Below, one piece after another: positions 20,969 through 29,671 of a stretch of 64,000 nt of DNA. The stretch's first letter is position 1, and the number at the start of each line of letters is the position of its first letter. The translations under genes were made by a program, and so were the position numbers. The notes under the pieces are model-generated. The model was not told the origin of the DNA and made no database searches. It saw only the letters and a program-made list of their open reading frames with translations. The DNA comes from Sulfuritalea sp. (GTDB lineage Bacteria > Pseudomonadota > Gammaproteobacteria > Burkholderiales > Rhodocyclaceae), in contig JAUXUK010000041.1 of assembly GCA_030680805.1 (NCBI GenBank), forward strand, positions 39,249-103,248, read 5' to 3'.

Positions 20969-22687
20969 ATGTCTTCGATGAGCCGTCGCGAATTCCTGCA
21001 AATCCTGGCCGCCGCTTCGGCGGCCGGATTTGCCCTCGATGCCCGTTCTGTCTGGGCCGCCGGCAAGGGCGACAGCCTTTACGAGTTGCAGAAATTCGGC
21101 AATGTCCATCTGCTGCATTTCACGGATTGCCACGCCCAACTGATGCCCATTCATTTCCGCGAGCCAAGCGTAAACCTCGGTATCGGCGGCGCACTGGGCA
21201 AGGCGCCGCACCTGGTCGGCGAGCATTTGCTCAAGGCCTTCGGCATCAAGCCGGGCGGCATCGAAGCCCATGCCTTCACCTACCTGAATTTCGAAAAAGC
21301 AGCCAAAACCTACGGCAAGATCGGAGGCTTCGCGCATCTTGCCACGCTCGTCAAGCGCCTGCGCGCCGGGCGCCCCAACGCACTCTTGCTCGACGGCGGC
21401 GATACGTGGCAAGGCTCGTACACGGCGTTGCAGACCAAGGGCCAGGACATGGTCGACGCCTGCAAACTGCTCGGCGTGGATGTCATGGCCGGCCACTGGG
21501 AATTCACCCTGGGCGACAAGCGGGTTCTGGAAATCGTCGAGAAGGACTTCAAGGGCAAGATCGATTTCGTCGCCCAGAACATCAAGACCAGCGACTTCGG
21601 CGACAAGGTATTCGAGCCCTACAGCCTGCGCGAAATGAACGGGGTCAAGGTGGCTGTGATCGGCCAGGCCTTTCCCTACACGCCGATCGCCAACCCACGC
21701 TGGATGATGCCGGACTGGACCTTCGGCATTCAGGACGAGAACATGCAAAAGACGGTCGACGAAGCCCGTGCAAAGGGCGCGCAGGTCGTCGTCCTGCTCT
21801 CGCACAACGGCATGGACGTGGACCTGAAGATGGCCACCCGCGTCACTGGCATCGACGCGATCATGGGCGGCCACACCCACGACGGCGTGCCGCAACCCGT
21901 CACGATCAGGAATGCCGGCGGCCAGACACTGGTCACCAACGCCGGATCGAACGGCAAGTTCCTCGCCGCACTCGACTTCGATGTACGCGGCGGGAAAGTT
22001 CAGGATTTCCGCTACAAGCTGCTGCCCGTCTTCTCCAACCTGCTGCCCGCAGACGCAGAGATGGCGGCGCTGATCGACAAGGTGCGGGCGCCGCATAAGT
22101 CGAAACTGGAAGAAAAGCTCGCCGTCTCGGAAGGCCTGCTCTATCGACGCGGCAACTTCAACGGCAGTTGGGACCAGTTGATCCTCGATGCCATCATGGA
22201 AGTGCAGGGCGCCGACATCGGCTTCTCACCGGGCTTCCGCTGGGGAACCACCATCCTGCCGGGCCAGGCCATCACCTTCGAACACCTGATGGACCAGACC
22301 GCGATCACCTACCCGAGCGCGACACTGAACGAGATGAGTGGCGAGCAGATCAAGATGATCCTCGAGGACGTGGGCGACAACCTGTTCAATCCCGACCCTT
22401 ACTATCAGCAGGGCGGAGACATGGTGCGCGTCGGCGGCCTGCAATACACCTGCGAACCGAATGCAAAGATGGGCAGCCGCATCACCGACATGCGCCTGAA
22501 AGGCAAGCCGCTCGAGGCCGACAGGAAATACAAGGTCGCCGGTTGGGCGCCGGTGGCCGAGGGCGCCAAGGGCGAGCCGGTATGGGACGTGGTAGCGCGC
22601 TACCTGCGCGACAAGAAGACCATCACGCCACGCAAGCTGAACCAGCCCAAGCTGATTGGCATGAAGGGCAATCCGGGGATCGCTTAG
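20969..22687 (+). CDS. soxB: Sulfate thiol esterase SoxB
   Basis: Dimanganese hydrolase that releases sulfate from the SoxY cysteine-S-thiosulfonate. The protein has 572 residues. A Tat signal (SRREFLQILAAASAAGF) leads to the periplasm. Metallophosphoesterase motifs are seen: LHFTDCHAQL, LLDGGDTWQGS, MAGHWEF, LLSHNGMDVDLKM and GGHTHDGVP. The C-terminal 5'-nucleotidase-type domain covers about 370-560. Last gene of the sox set; soxC and soxD are not in this window. Confidence 0.96.
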   Translation: MSSMSRREFLQILAAASAAGFALDARSVWAAGKGDSLYELQKFGNVHLLHFTDCHAQLMPIHFREPSVNLGIGGALGKAPHLVGEHLLKAFGIKPGGIEAHAFTYLNFEKAAKTYGKIGGFAHLATLVKRLRAGRPNALLLDGGDTWQGSYTALQTKGQDMVDACKLLGVDVMAGHWEFTLGDKRVLEIVEKDFKGKIDFVAQNIKTSDFGDKVFEPYSLREMNGVKVAVIGQAFPYTPIANPRWMMPDWTFGIQDENMQKTVDEARAKGAQVVVLLSHNGMDVDLKMATRVTGIDAIMGGHTHDGVPQPVTIRNAGGQTLVTNAGSNGKFLAALDFDVRGGKVQDFRYKLLPVFSNLLPADAEMAALIDKVRAPHKSKLEEKLAVSEGLLYRRGNFNGSWDQLILDAIMEVQGADIGFSPGFRWGTTILPGQAITFEHLMDQTAITYPSATLNEMSGEQIKMILEDVGDNLFNPDPYYQQGGDMVRVGGLQYTCEPNAKMGSRITDMRLKGKPLEADRKYKVAGWAPVAEGAKGEPVWDVVARYLRDKKTITPRKLNQPKLIGMKGNPGIA

Positions 22688-22765
22688 TTTCCAGTTGGTT
22701 TCCGCTTGGTTTCCGTTTACATCCGCTTACATGCCGCATGGAAGGGATCGTCTAGAATTGCTTCC

Positions 22766-24340
22766 ATGAAGACATCTTCCCGAGTCGGACTGGCAACCAT
22801 TGCCCTGGTCGTTGTTGTCTCCGCCGGCTATGCAGCATGGCGCCATTTCGGCACACCCGGCGATACGCCGAAATTCAAACTGGCCAAGGCCGAGAACGGC
22901 CCGCTCACCGCCGTGGTTTCGGCCACCGGCACGCTGAACCCGGTGGTCTCGGTACAGGTCGGATCGCAAGTCTCCGGCCAGATCAAGGAAATCCTGGTCG
23001 ACTTCAATTCGCCGGTGAAGGAAAACCAGCTGATCGCCCGCATCGATCCGGAAACCTTCCAGTACCGCTTGCGCCAGGCGGAAGCCGACGTCGAAGCGGC
23101 CCGCGCCGCGCTCGGAGTGCAACAGGCCGAGGTATTGCGCGCGAAGGCCAACCTGGCCGAATTCGAACGCGACTTCGAGCGCAAGAAACTGCTGGTGGAA
23201 AAGAACTTCATTTCCGCCGCCGAGCGCGAGAAGGCGCAAAGCGTCCTTGACGCCGGGCGCGCCGCCTTGCAGGTGACGCAATCGCAAGCCAGGAACAGTG
23301 AAGCGCAGGTGCGCCAGCGCGAGGCGCAGCAGGCGCAGGCCCGCATCGATCTCGAACGCACGGCGATCAAGGCGCCGGTCGATGGCATCGTCGTCAAGCG
23401 CAGCATCGAGCCGGGGCAAACGGTCGCCGCCAGCCTGCAGTCGCCCGAGTTGTTTGTCATCGCCAAGAGCCTGACCGACATGCAGGTGGAAACCTCGATC
23501 GACGAAGCCGACGTCGGCCGCATCCGCGTCGGACAAAAGGCCAGTTTCACCGTCGACGCCTTCGCCGGCCGCAACTTTGAGGGTGAGGTCAAGCAGGTAC
23601 GCAAGGCCGCCACCGTAGTCTCCAATGTCGTCACCTACACGGTGGTGGTTTCGGCGGCCAATCCCGAACTCACTTTGCTTCCCGGCATGACGGCCAACGT
23701 GCGGATCATTACGGCACAGAAGGAAAAGGCGCTGAAGATCCCCAATGCCGCTCTGCGCTTCCGTCCTCCGGGCACAGCGGACGAAAAGAAGACGGCCGCC
23801 GCCGTATCGCCAGCGCCGACTTCTTCAGGGAGTGGCGCGGGTGCCGCAGGGAGTAACGGCGGAGGCGGAGGCGCGGGTGGCGGAGGCTTTAGCCAGCTGC
23901 GCGAACGCCTGGTTACCGAGCTGAAACTCGATGCCGATCAACAGGGCAAGGTTGACGCCATCTTCGGCGGCATGCGCGACAAATTCAGGGCAAGCCGCGA
24001 CCTGTCCGATGCGGAAAAGACCAGGGCGCAGGAACGCAATCGCGCCGAGATTCGCGAGAAGATCGCAGCCATCCTCACGCCCGAACAGAAGAAACGCTAT
24101 GAGGAAATGGCCAGCGAGGCGCAGGCCGTCCGTGCCGGGGGCGGCGGTGGCAGCGGCCGCGTCTGGGTCATCGGCGAAGACGGCAGCCCGAAGGCCATCA
24201 CTGTCCGCCTGGGACTGACCGATGGCAGCATGACCGAAATCGTCTCCGGCGACATCAAGGAAAGCAGCGAAGTGATTGTCGGCCAGCAAACTGTCAACAG
24301 CGCCAAGCCTTCGGGCATGCCCGGCCCGCGCCTGTTCTGA
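22766..24340 (+). CDS. MacA-like periplasmic adaptor with embedded LTxxQ helical domain
   Basis: HlyD/RND-type membrane fusion protein of 524 residues that would couple the ABC exporter encoded downstream to an outer-membrane channel. It has an N-terminal membrane anchor (8-24), lipoyl half-motifs (61-95 and 200-220), a long coiled-coil hairpin (100-195) and beta-barrel segments to about 330. The membrane-proximal domain is then interrupted. A Gly/Ser linker (345-375) leads to a charged helical segment (376-455) with LTPEQ at 437-441, resembling Spy/CpxP-type LTxxQ proteins. A second Gly linker follows, and the adaptor resumes at 464 (RVWVIGEDGSPKAITVRLGL). The ATG at 22766 was chosen because MKTSSRVGLATIAL makes a proper anchor. 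Confidence 0.85.
   Translation: MKTSSRVGLATIALVVVVSAGYAAWRHFGTPGDTPKFKLAKAENGPLTAVVSATGTLNPVVSVQVGSQVSGQIKEILVDFNSPVKENQLIARIDPETFQYRLRQAEADVEAARAALGVQQAEVLRAKANLAEFERDFERKKLLVEKNFISAAEREKAQSVLDAGRAALQVTQSQARNSEAQVRQREAQQAQARIDLERTAIKAPVDGIVVKRSIEPGQTVAASLQSPELFVIAKSLTDMQVETSIDEADVGRIRVGQKASFTVDAFAGRNFEGEVKQVRKAATVVSNVVTYTVVVSAANPELTLLPGMTANVRIITAQKEKALKIPNAALRFRPPGTADEKKTAAAVSPAPTSSGSGAGAAGSNGGGGGAGGGGFSQLRERLVTELKLDADQQGKVDAIFGGMRDKFRASRDLSDAEKTRAQERNRAEIREKIAAILTPEQKKRYEEMASEAQAVRAGGGGGSGRVWVIGEDGSPKAITVRLGLTDGSMTEIVSGDIKESSEVIVGQQTVNSAKPSGMPGPRLF
23801..23825 (+). repeat. Dispersed short repeat, copy in adaptor gene
   Basis: Differs at one of 25 positions from the reference copy at 52089-52113 (read on the other strand). 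Encodes AVSPAPTS (residues 346-353) in the Gly/Ser linker of the adaptor. Confidence 0.6.
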
Positions 24341-24343
24341 TAT

Positions 24344-24521
24344 GGAGCCTGTTTCAGTAGGAATCATGCCCCGCGTTGAGACCAGGATCGGATGGATGCA
24401 AGGCGCAGTGCGCGGCCAATGGTTGTTCCATTGGCAAGCTCTGCAACGCTGCAGACGCCGATCCTGGTCTCAACCCGAAGGGCCGCCGGCGCGGGGTACG
24501 ATTCCTACTGAAACAGGCTCC
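24344..24521. repeat. 178-bp nested inverted repeat (possible miniature mobile element)
   Basis: The outer arms are perfect 22-nt inverted repeats (24344-24365 and 24500-24521). Inside them lie further paired blocks: TGCCCCGCG with CGCGGGGTA (one mismatch), a perfect 16-nt pair (TTGAGACCAGGATCGG and its complement), and CCAATGG/CCATTGG around the centre. The whole can fold into one long hairpin. It has no coding capacity and fills the space between the adaptor gene and the ABC ATPase gene. The structure resembles a MITE or an ERIC-like palindromic element. No clear target duplication is seen beyond a possible 2-bp TA. Confidence 0.85.
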
Positions 24522-24526
24522 TAGCC

Positions 24527-25243
24527 ATGGCGGAAGCGCTGATCCGGGTCGAGGACCTCGCCAAGGAATACCGCATGGGCAGCAACGTGGTGCCAGCGCT
24601 GTGCGGTGTCAGCCTGGAAATCGCGGCCGGCGAATTTGTTGCCGTGATGGGCCCGTCGGGTTCCGGCAAATCCACCTTCATGAATCTGCTGGGCTGCCTC
24701 GACCACCCCAGCGGCGGTAGTTACTGGCTGGATGGGCAGGAAGTGTCGCAACTCTCCGGCGACGAACTGGCGTGCGTGCGCAATCGCAAGCTGGGCTTCG
24801 TTTTCCAGCACTTCAACCTGCTGGCTCGCACGTCGGCGCAAGACAACGTCGCCCTGCCCCTGCTCTACAGCGGGATGCCGCCGCAGGAGCGCAAACAGCA
24901 CGCCGAACAACGGCTCGCCCAGGTTGGCCTGGCGGAGCGCATGGACCATCACCCCGCACAACTCTCGGGAGGCCAACAACAGCGGGTGGCGATCGCCCGC
25001 GCGCTGGTCAATGATCCGCAACTGGTGCTGGCCGACGAGCCCACCGGCGCCCTAGATTCGCGTACCAGCGTCGAGATCATGGCCCTGCTGCAACAGCTCA
25101 ACCGGGAAGGCATCACCATCGTCGTGGTGACCCACGAGCATGACGTCGCGAATTTCGCCGGACGCATCATCGGTTTTCGCGACGGCAAGGTCATCGAAGA
25201 CAAAGCAAACGTCGCCAACGACGCCGCGGCGCTGCTGCAATGA
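24527..25243 (+). CDS. MacB-like ABC transporter ATP-binding protein
   Basis: A 238-residue ATPase of the LolD/MacB class. Walker [10 protein letters not shown] is at 42-50, the Q-loop is in FVFQHFN (91-97), the signature LSGGQQQR is at 146-153, and Walker B LVLADEP is at 166-172. It would power the permease encoded next, whose start overlaps its stop by 4 nt. The start lies only 5 bp after the 178-bp inverted repeat, so the repeat occupies the leader of this gene. Confidence 0.92.
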   Translation: MAEALIRVEDLAKEYRMGSNVVPALCGVSLEIAAGEFVAVMGPSGSGKSTFMNLLGCLDHPSGGSYWLDGQEVSQLSGDELACVRNRKLGFVFQHFNLLARTSAQDNVALPLLYSGMPPQERKQHAEQRLAQVGLAERMDHHPAQLSGGQQQRVAIARALVNDPQLVLADEPTGALDSRTSVEIMALLQQLNREGITIVVVTHEHDVANFAGRIIGFRDGKVIEDKANVANDAAALLQ

Positions 25244-26472
25244 ATTTCGCCGCAACGCTCAGGATCGCCCTGCTCGCCCTGCGCGTGAACAAGATGCGCT
25301 CGGCGCTGACCATGCTCGGCATCATCATCGGCGTCGCCGCCGTGATTGTCATGATCGCCGTCGGCGGGGGCGCGCAGGCGCGCGTCGAAGACCAGATTCG
25401 CAGCCTCGGGTCCAACATCATCATCGTCTTGTCCGGCTCGATGACCTCGGGCGGCGCGCGCGGCGGTGCCGGTTCGCAGCCGACCATCTTCGAAGACGAC
25501 GCCTACGCCATCGGCCGCGAGATCGAGGAAATCCAGGCGGCGGCGCCCACCCTGCGCGGGTCCGGCCAGGTCGTGGTGGGCAACGCCAACTGGTCCACTG
25601 TCTTCTACGGCATTACCCCCGACTATCTCGACGTCCGCGAGTGGGCCATCGTCGAGGGACGCGGCTTCGAGCCGGCCGAGATGAACGGCGCCGGCAAGGT
25701 GGTGCTGATCGGCCAGACCGTGGCGAAGAACCTGTTCGGCGACGCCAGTCCGCTCGATCAGGTGATCCGCGTGCGCAAGGTGCCGCTGACGGTGATCGGC
25801 GTGCTCGACCGGAAGGGCCAGAGCATGATGGGGCAGGATCAGGATGACATTCTGCTGATGCCGATCAGCACGGCCAGAAAGCGCGTGCTCGGCGCGGCAC
25901 AAGCCAAGTCGCGCAGCGTATCGTCGATCATGGTCAAGGTGCGCCAGGGCGCCGACATGAACGATGCCGACCAGCGCATGCGGGAATTGCTGCGCCAGCG
26001 CCATCGCCTGCAGCAGGGGCAGGACGATGATTTCTTCGTGCGCAACCTGTCGGAGGTTCTTCAGGCCCAGGAGGCGTCGTCGAAAGTAATGACATGGCTG
26101 CTGGCGGCGGTGGCCTCGGTGTCGCTGCTGGTCGGCGGCATCGGCATCATGAACATCATGCTGGTCTCGGTCACCGAGCGCACGCGCGAGATCGGCCTGC
26201 GCATGGCGGTCGGCGCCCGCGCCCGGGACATCCTGACCCAGTTTCTGGTCGAGGCCGTCACCCTGTCCCTGATCGGTGGCGCGATCGGCATCCTGCTTGG
26301 TGTCGGCGGTGCGACACTGATTGCCGAATTCGCGGGATGGCGCACCGAACTTTCCGGCAGTTCGATCGTACTCGCGGCGGGCTTTGCCGGCGCCGTCGGC
26401 GTATTCTTCGGCTACTACCCGGCGAAAAAGGCCTCGCGCCTGCTACCCATCGAAGCACTGCGCTACGAATAG
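25240..26472 (+). CDS. MacB-like ABC transporter permease
   Basis: A 410-residue permease with the MacB_PCD periplasmic domain (about 45-240) and an FtsX domain. It has one N-terminal helix ([20 protein letters not shown]) and three C-terminal helices with [22 protein letters not shown] and the terminal [19 protein letters not shown]. Here ATPase and permease are separate chains, as in LolCD-type or split MacB systems. Such tripartite systems export peptides, siderophores or macrolides; the substrate is not evident. Confidence 0.92.
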   Translation: MNFAATLRIALLALRVNKMRSALTMLGIIIGVAAVIVMIAVGGGAQARVEDQIRSLGSNIIIVLSGSMTSGGARGGAGSQPTIFEDDAYAIGREIEEIQAAAPTLRGSGQVVVGNANWSTVFYGITPDYLDVREWAIVEGRGFEPAEMNGAGKVVLIGQTVAKNLFGDASPLDQVIRVRKVPLTVIGVLDRKGQSMMGQDQDDILLMPISTARKRVLGAAQAKSRSVSSIMVKVRQGADMNDADQRMRELLRQRHRLQQGQDDDFFVRNLSEVLQAQEASSKVMTWLLAAVASVSLLVGGIGIMNIMLVSVTERTREIGLRMAVGARARDILTQFLVEAVTLSLIGGAIGILLGVGGATLIAEFAGWRTELSGSSIVLAAGFAGAVGVFFGYYPAKKASRLLPIEALRYE

Positions 26473-26474
26473 CC

Positions 26475-27986
26475 ATGACTGAAGAAGTCGAACTCAAACT
26501 GGCGCTTGCGGAAGACCATCAGGCGCGCTTCCTGCGCCACCCGCTGTTGAAGCAGGCCACCCTGCGTCATGTCGACGCGCTGGACAACATTTACTACGAC
26601 ACGCCGGACCTGGACTTGCGTCGCAGGGGGATCGCCTTGCGTCTGCGCCGCAAGGAGCGTGACTGGTTACAGACCGTCAAGCTGGCGGGCAGTTCCGCCG
26701 GTGGCCTCTCCAGCCGACCCGAGTGGGAGACGCCTTACACAGGGCATTTCGACTTCTCAAGCGTTGACCAGTCTGCCGTGCGCGATTGGCTGCAACGACC
26801 GAAACTGCTGGCTCGCATCGTCCCCATCTGCGAAACGCGTTTTCGCCGCATCACCTGGAAATTCTCCGCTGCGCCCGGTGCCGTCTTGCTGACGCTTGAT
26901 CGCGGCTGGATCATTGCCAACGGGCGCCGCGAAGCCATCTCCGAAGTGGAACTGGAACTGGACGGAGCGCCGGTCCATGCCATTTTCGGACTTGCCGCGC
27001 AACTCGCCCAGCGGGTGATGCTGACACCGTCGGTGTTGTCGAAGGCAGAGCGCGGCTATCGCCTGCACACGGGTACTCCATCTTTGCCATTCAAAGCCGG
27101 AACAGTAGCGCTGTCCGCCGCAATGCCGCCGTTCGACGCCTTTCGCCAGATTGCACTGACCTGCCTCGAACACCTGCAGCAGAATCATTCGGGCGCACTC
27201 TCCAGCGACGACCCGGAATACATCCACCAGATGCGTGTCGCCGCACGCCGGCTGCGCGCCGCCCTCCGGCTTTTCGCCCCAATGTTGCCAGCCAATTTTG
27301 CCGAGCCTCTTCGCGCCCCGCTGTCCGCTTTGATGCAGCAACTCGGCCGCGCGCGCGACCTCGACGTGCTGCTGGCGGAAATTACCGATCCGGTACTGGC
27401 CGCCCTGCCCAACGAACCGCGACTGCCTGCGCTGGCCGGCGACATTACCAACCGACGCTACGCGGCGCGTGCGTCAGCGATCGCCATGCTTGCGGCGCCT
27501 GACTACGGGCGCATGCTGCTGACCGCGCTGGAAGCGCTGCATGCCAGACCGGTTGCGAATCCGGAAACGATCCTGCTGCAGAGCTTTGCCTCCGAACGCC
27601 TGAAGCGCCTGCGCAACAAGGTACGGCGACTGGCCGTGGCCGCATGCATTGACGATCCGGCTTCGCTGCACACACTGCGCATCGGCGTCAAGCGCCTGCG
27701 CTATGCGCTGGAGTTTTTTTCGCCCCTGACACCGGAACGTGCCTCGCATCGGGTGCTGAAGCAGCTTGCCGCGCTGCAGGACACACTGGGCCAGCTCAAC
27801 GACCTGTCGAGCGCCGGCGCCATGCTGATGGAGTGTGCCGGTGACGACCCTCGGCTGCGGGAGGCAGTGACGCTGATCGGTGGCTGGCACGGGCCCCACT
27901 ACGCAAGCCTGCAGGCACGCATATCGCACGAGTTGGTCGGACTGGCACAACTGCGCCTGCCAAGGCTGCACCGCAGCCCCGGGTAA
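26475..27986 (+). CDS. CYTH and CHAD domain protein
   Basis: A 503-residue protein. The N-terminal CYTH (triphosphate tunnel metalloenzyme) domain starts with the ExExK signature (EVELK, residues 4-8) and covers about 1-200. The C-terminal CHAD helical domain begins near 220, with YIHQMRVAARRLRAALRLF and a second IGVKRLRYALEFF motif. CHAD domains bind polyphosphate and CYTH enzymes often hydrolyse triphosphate, so a polyphosphate-related role is likely. The start is 2 nt after the permease stop; upstream sequence in the same frame belongs to the permease gene. Confidence 0.9.
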   Translation: MTEEVELKLALAEDHQARFLRHPLLKQATLRHVDALDNIYYDTPDLDLRRRGIALRLRRKERDWLQTVKLAGSSAGGLSSRPEWETPYTGHFDFSSVDQSAVRDWLQRPKLLARIVPICETRFRRITWKFSAAPGAVLLTLDRGWIIANGRREAISEVELELDGAPVHAIFGLAAQLAQRVMLTPSVLSKAERGYRLHTGTPSLPFKAGTVALSAAMPPFDAFRQIALTCLEHLQQNHSGALSSDDPEYIHQMRVAARRLRAALRLFAPMLPANFAEPLRAPLSALMQQLGRARDLDVLLAEITDPVLAALPNEPRLPALAGDITNRRYAARASAIAMLAAPDYGRMLLTALEALHARPVANPETILLQSFASERLKRLRNKVRRLAVAACIDDPASLHTLRIGVKRLRYALEFFSPLTPERASHRVLKQLAALQDTLGQLNDLSSAGAMLMECAGDDPRLREAVTLIGGWHGPHYASLQARISHELVGLAQLRLPRLHRSPG

Positions 27987-28038
27987 TGCACGAGTAACGC
28001 CCGCGCCTCAGCATTGCCCCACACCTGGAGGAAGGAAA

Positions 28039-28500
28039 ATGGACTTGATTCTCTGGCGCCATGCCGAAGCCGAAGAGGGTGACGGCACCACCCCGGATCA
28101 CAAGCGCCGCCTGACGGCGCACGGAGAAGCGCAGGCAAGGCAGGTCGCGCGCTGGCTGCGGCAATACTTGCCGCGGAAACGAAAGATTCTCGTCAGTCCC
28201 GCGGAACGCACCCAGCAAACCGCGCATGCACTGGAATTGCCGTATGAGATCGAGGCCCATCTGGGCACGGGTGGCTCGGCGATGGACGTGCTGACAGTGG
28301 CCGGATGGCCCGACCGGAGTGGCGCAGTAGTGATCATCGGACATCAGCCGACCCTGGGTCGCATTGCGGCACTCCTGCTTGGCGGCGAGGAAGCCGACTG
28401 GTCGGTCAAGAAAGGCGGCGTCTGGTGGTTTTCCAGCCGCGTACGCAACGGCGAAGCGCAAACCGTGCTGCGCGCCGTCGTGAACCCCGATTTCGTTTGA
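28039..28500 (+). CDS. sixA: SixA-type histidine phosphatase
   Basis: A 153-residue protein of the histidine phosphatase (phosphoglycerate mutase-like) family. The catalytic RHA motif is MDLILWRHAEAEEG, with His8 the phospho-acceptor. HKRRLTAHGEAQA, SPAERTQQTAHAL and IIGHQPTLGRI follow, as in E. coli SixA, which dephosphorylates phosphohistidine in PTS-Ntr or ArcB. GGAGGAAGG just upstream supports the ATG at 28039. It follows the CYTH-CHAD gene, a pairing often seen in proteobacteria. Confidence 0.88.
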   Translation: MDLILWRHAEAEEGDGTTPDHKRRLTAHGEAQARQVARWLRQYLPRKRKILVSPAERTQQTAHALELPYEIEAHLGTGGSAMDVLTVAGWPDRSGAVVIIGHQPTLGRIAALLLGGEEADWSVKKGGVWWFSSRVRNGEAQTVLRAVVNPDFV

Positions 28501-28617
28501 GTCCGGCAAAGCCCGTCAATCGCATGCCACATTCATAAGTGTTGCGGAAACCGCCGACTTTTGATAATTTAGGCATCGATATTTCCAAATTGCGTCACCA
28601 ACCAGAGCCTTGCCCAA

Positions 28618-29118
28618 ATGCCCAAGAAAACCGTTTCTGCCGCTTCCGACACCGAAACACGTGCGACGTCGGAACATGCGCCCGACCTCCGGCTGTGGCT
28701 GCGCACGCTGGCCTGCACCAACCTGATCGAAAACCATATCCGCTCGCGCTTGCGCGCCGAGTTCGACATCACGCTGCCCCGTTTCGATCTGATGGCCCAG
28801 CTGGAACGCTCGCCGCAGGGCCTCAAAATGGGCGAACTGTCGAAACGCATGATGGTTACCGGCGGCAACGTGACGGGAATTACCGATCAACTGGTCGCCG
28901 AAGGACTGGTGGTCCGCGAAGACAGCCCCAGGGATCGGCGCGCCTACATCGTCAAGCTCACTCCGGAGGGCCGCCGCAGCTTCCGCAAGATGGCCGAAGC
29001 ACACGAAAAATGGGTGGTGGAGCTCTTCGACGGCATGGACGAAATGCAACGTGGCCAGCTCTACGAATTGCTCGCCGTCCTGAAAGCCAGCGCCGCAAAG
29101 GCTGCAGGAAAAAAATAG
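28618..29118 (+). CDS. MarR family transcriptional regulator
   Basis: A 166-residue winged-helix regulator. The DNA-binding core is MGELSKRMMVTGGNVTGITDQLVAEGLVVREDSPRDRRAYIVKLTPEG, with the DxRxxxVxLTxxG wing motif of MarR proteins. N- and C-terminal helices form the dimer interface. MarR proteins usually respond to phenolic or oxidant ligands; no ligand or target can be inferred from its isolated position. Confidence 0.9.
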   Translation: MPKKTVSAASDTETRATSEHAPDLRLWLRTLACTNLIENHIRSRLRAEFDITLPRFDLMAQLERSPQGLKMGELSKRMMVTGGNVTGITDQLVAEGLVVREDSPRDRRAYIVKLTPEGRRSFRKMAEAHEKWVVELFDGMDEMQRGQLYELLAVLKASAAKAAGKK

Positions 29119-29192
29119 GCGGTCCCACGCATCGGTGATTCAGCGAAGTTCTGCCGTACAATCTGTTCAGCATTCATCGCCCTGACACGAAC

Positions 29193-29645
29193 ATGAAACT
29201 CCGCTACGGTCTGATCCTGATTGTTCTGACACCCCTCCTCACCGCCTGCGAGCAGCTTGGCTTCGAAGACCCGGCGGTCGAGAAGGCACGCGAGGAGGCC
29301 GAAGGCAAGGCCATCGGCAGCGGTTGCCGGCAGACCGGTCGGGTCCTGGAGGACTGCTACCAGATCAATCGCAAGTCGCCCAAGGCTGCTATTTTCTCCG
29401 GCTGGCGCGAGATGGATGCCTACATGCGCGAAAACAAGATCGAGGAAATAAAGCCCGAGTCTGCAGCAACGCCGCCCGCCAGGAATGACGGAGCGCCCAA
29501 GCCCGCGCAGGAAGCCGCTTCCCCCTCGCCGCAAAAGAGCGAAGCCGCAGAGTCCAAACCGGCAGCGGAAGCCAAAGCGGCCCCGGAAAGCAAGCCGGTC
29601 GACGCCGCACCCGCCAAGAAAGCCCGCCCCTCGATCGCGCGATGA
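29193..29645 (+). CDS. Putative lipoprotein with Ala/Pro/Lys-rich tail
   Basis: A 150-residue secreted protein. The signal ends in the lipobox LTAC (Cys19), so it should be lipid-anchored. The mature N-terminal part (20-90) has two cysteines (GCRQTGRVLEDCYQIN) and a short conserved-looking segment, IFSGWREMDAYMRENKI. The tail (95-150) is low-complexity Ala/Pro/Lys/Glu and probably disordered. The start of the mature part resembles small uncharacterised betaproteobacterial lipoproteins. Function unknown. Confidence 0.72.
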   Translation: MKLRYGLILIVLTPLLTACEQLGFEDPAVEKAREEAEGKAIGSGCRQTGRVLEDCYQINRKSPKAAIFSGWREMDAYMRENKIEEIKPESAATPPARNDGAPKPAQEAASPSPQKSEAAESKPAAEAKAAPESKPVDAAPAKKARPSIAR

Positions 29646-29671
29646 GCGCCTTGCGCCCTCTGGCAGATGAG

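Noticed and set aside
28553..28575. CGCCGACTTTTGATAATTT before the MarR gene as another copy of the dispersed repeat
   Set aside because: Only the short CGCCGACTTTT part matches; the core is missing.
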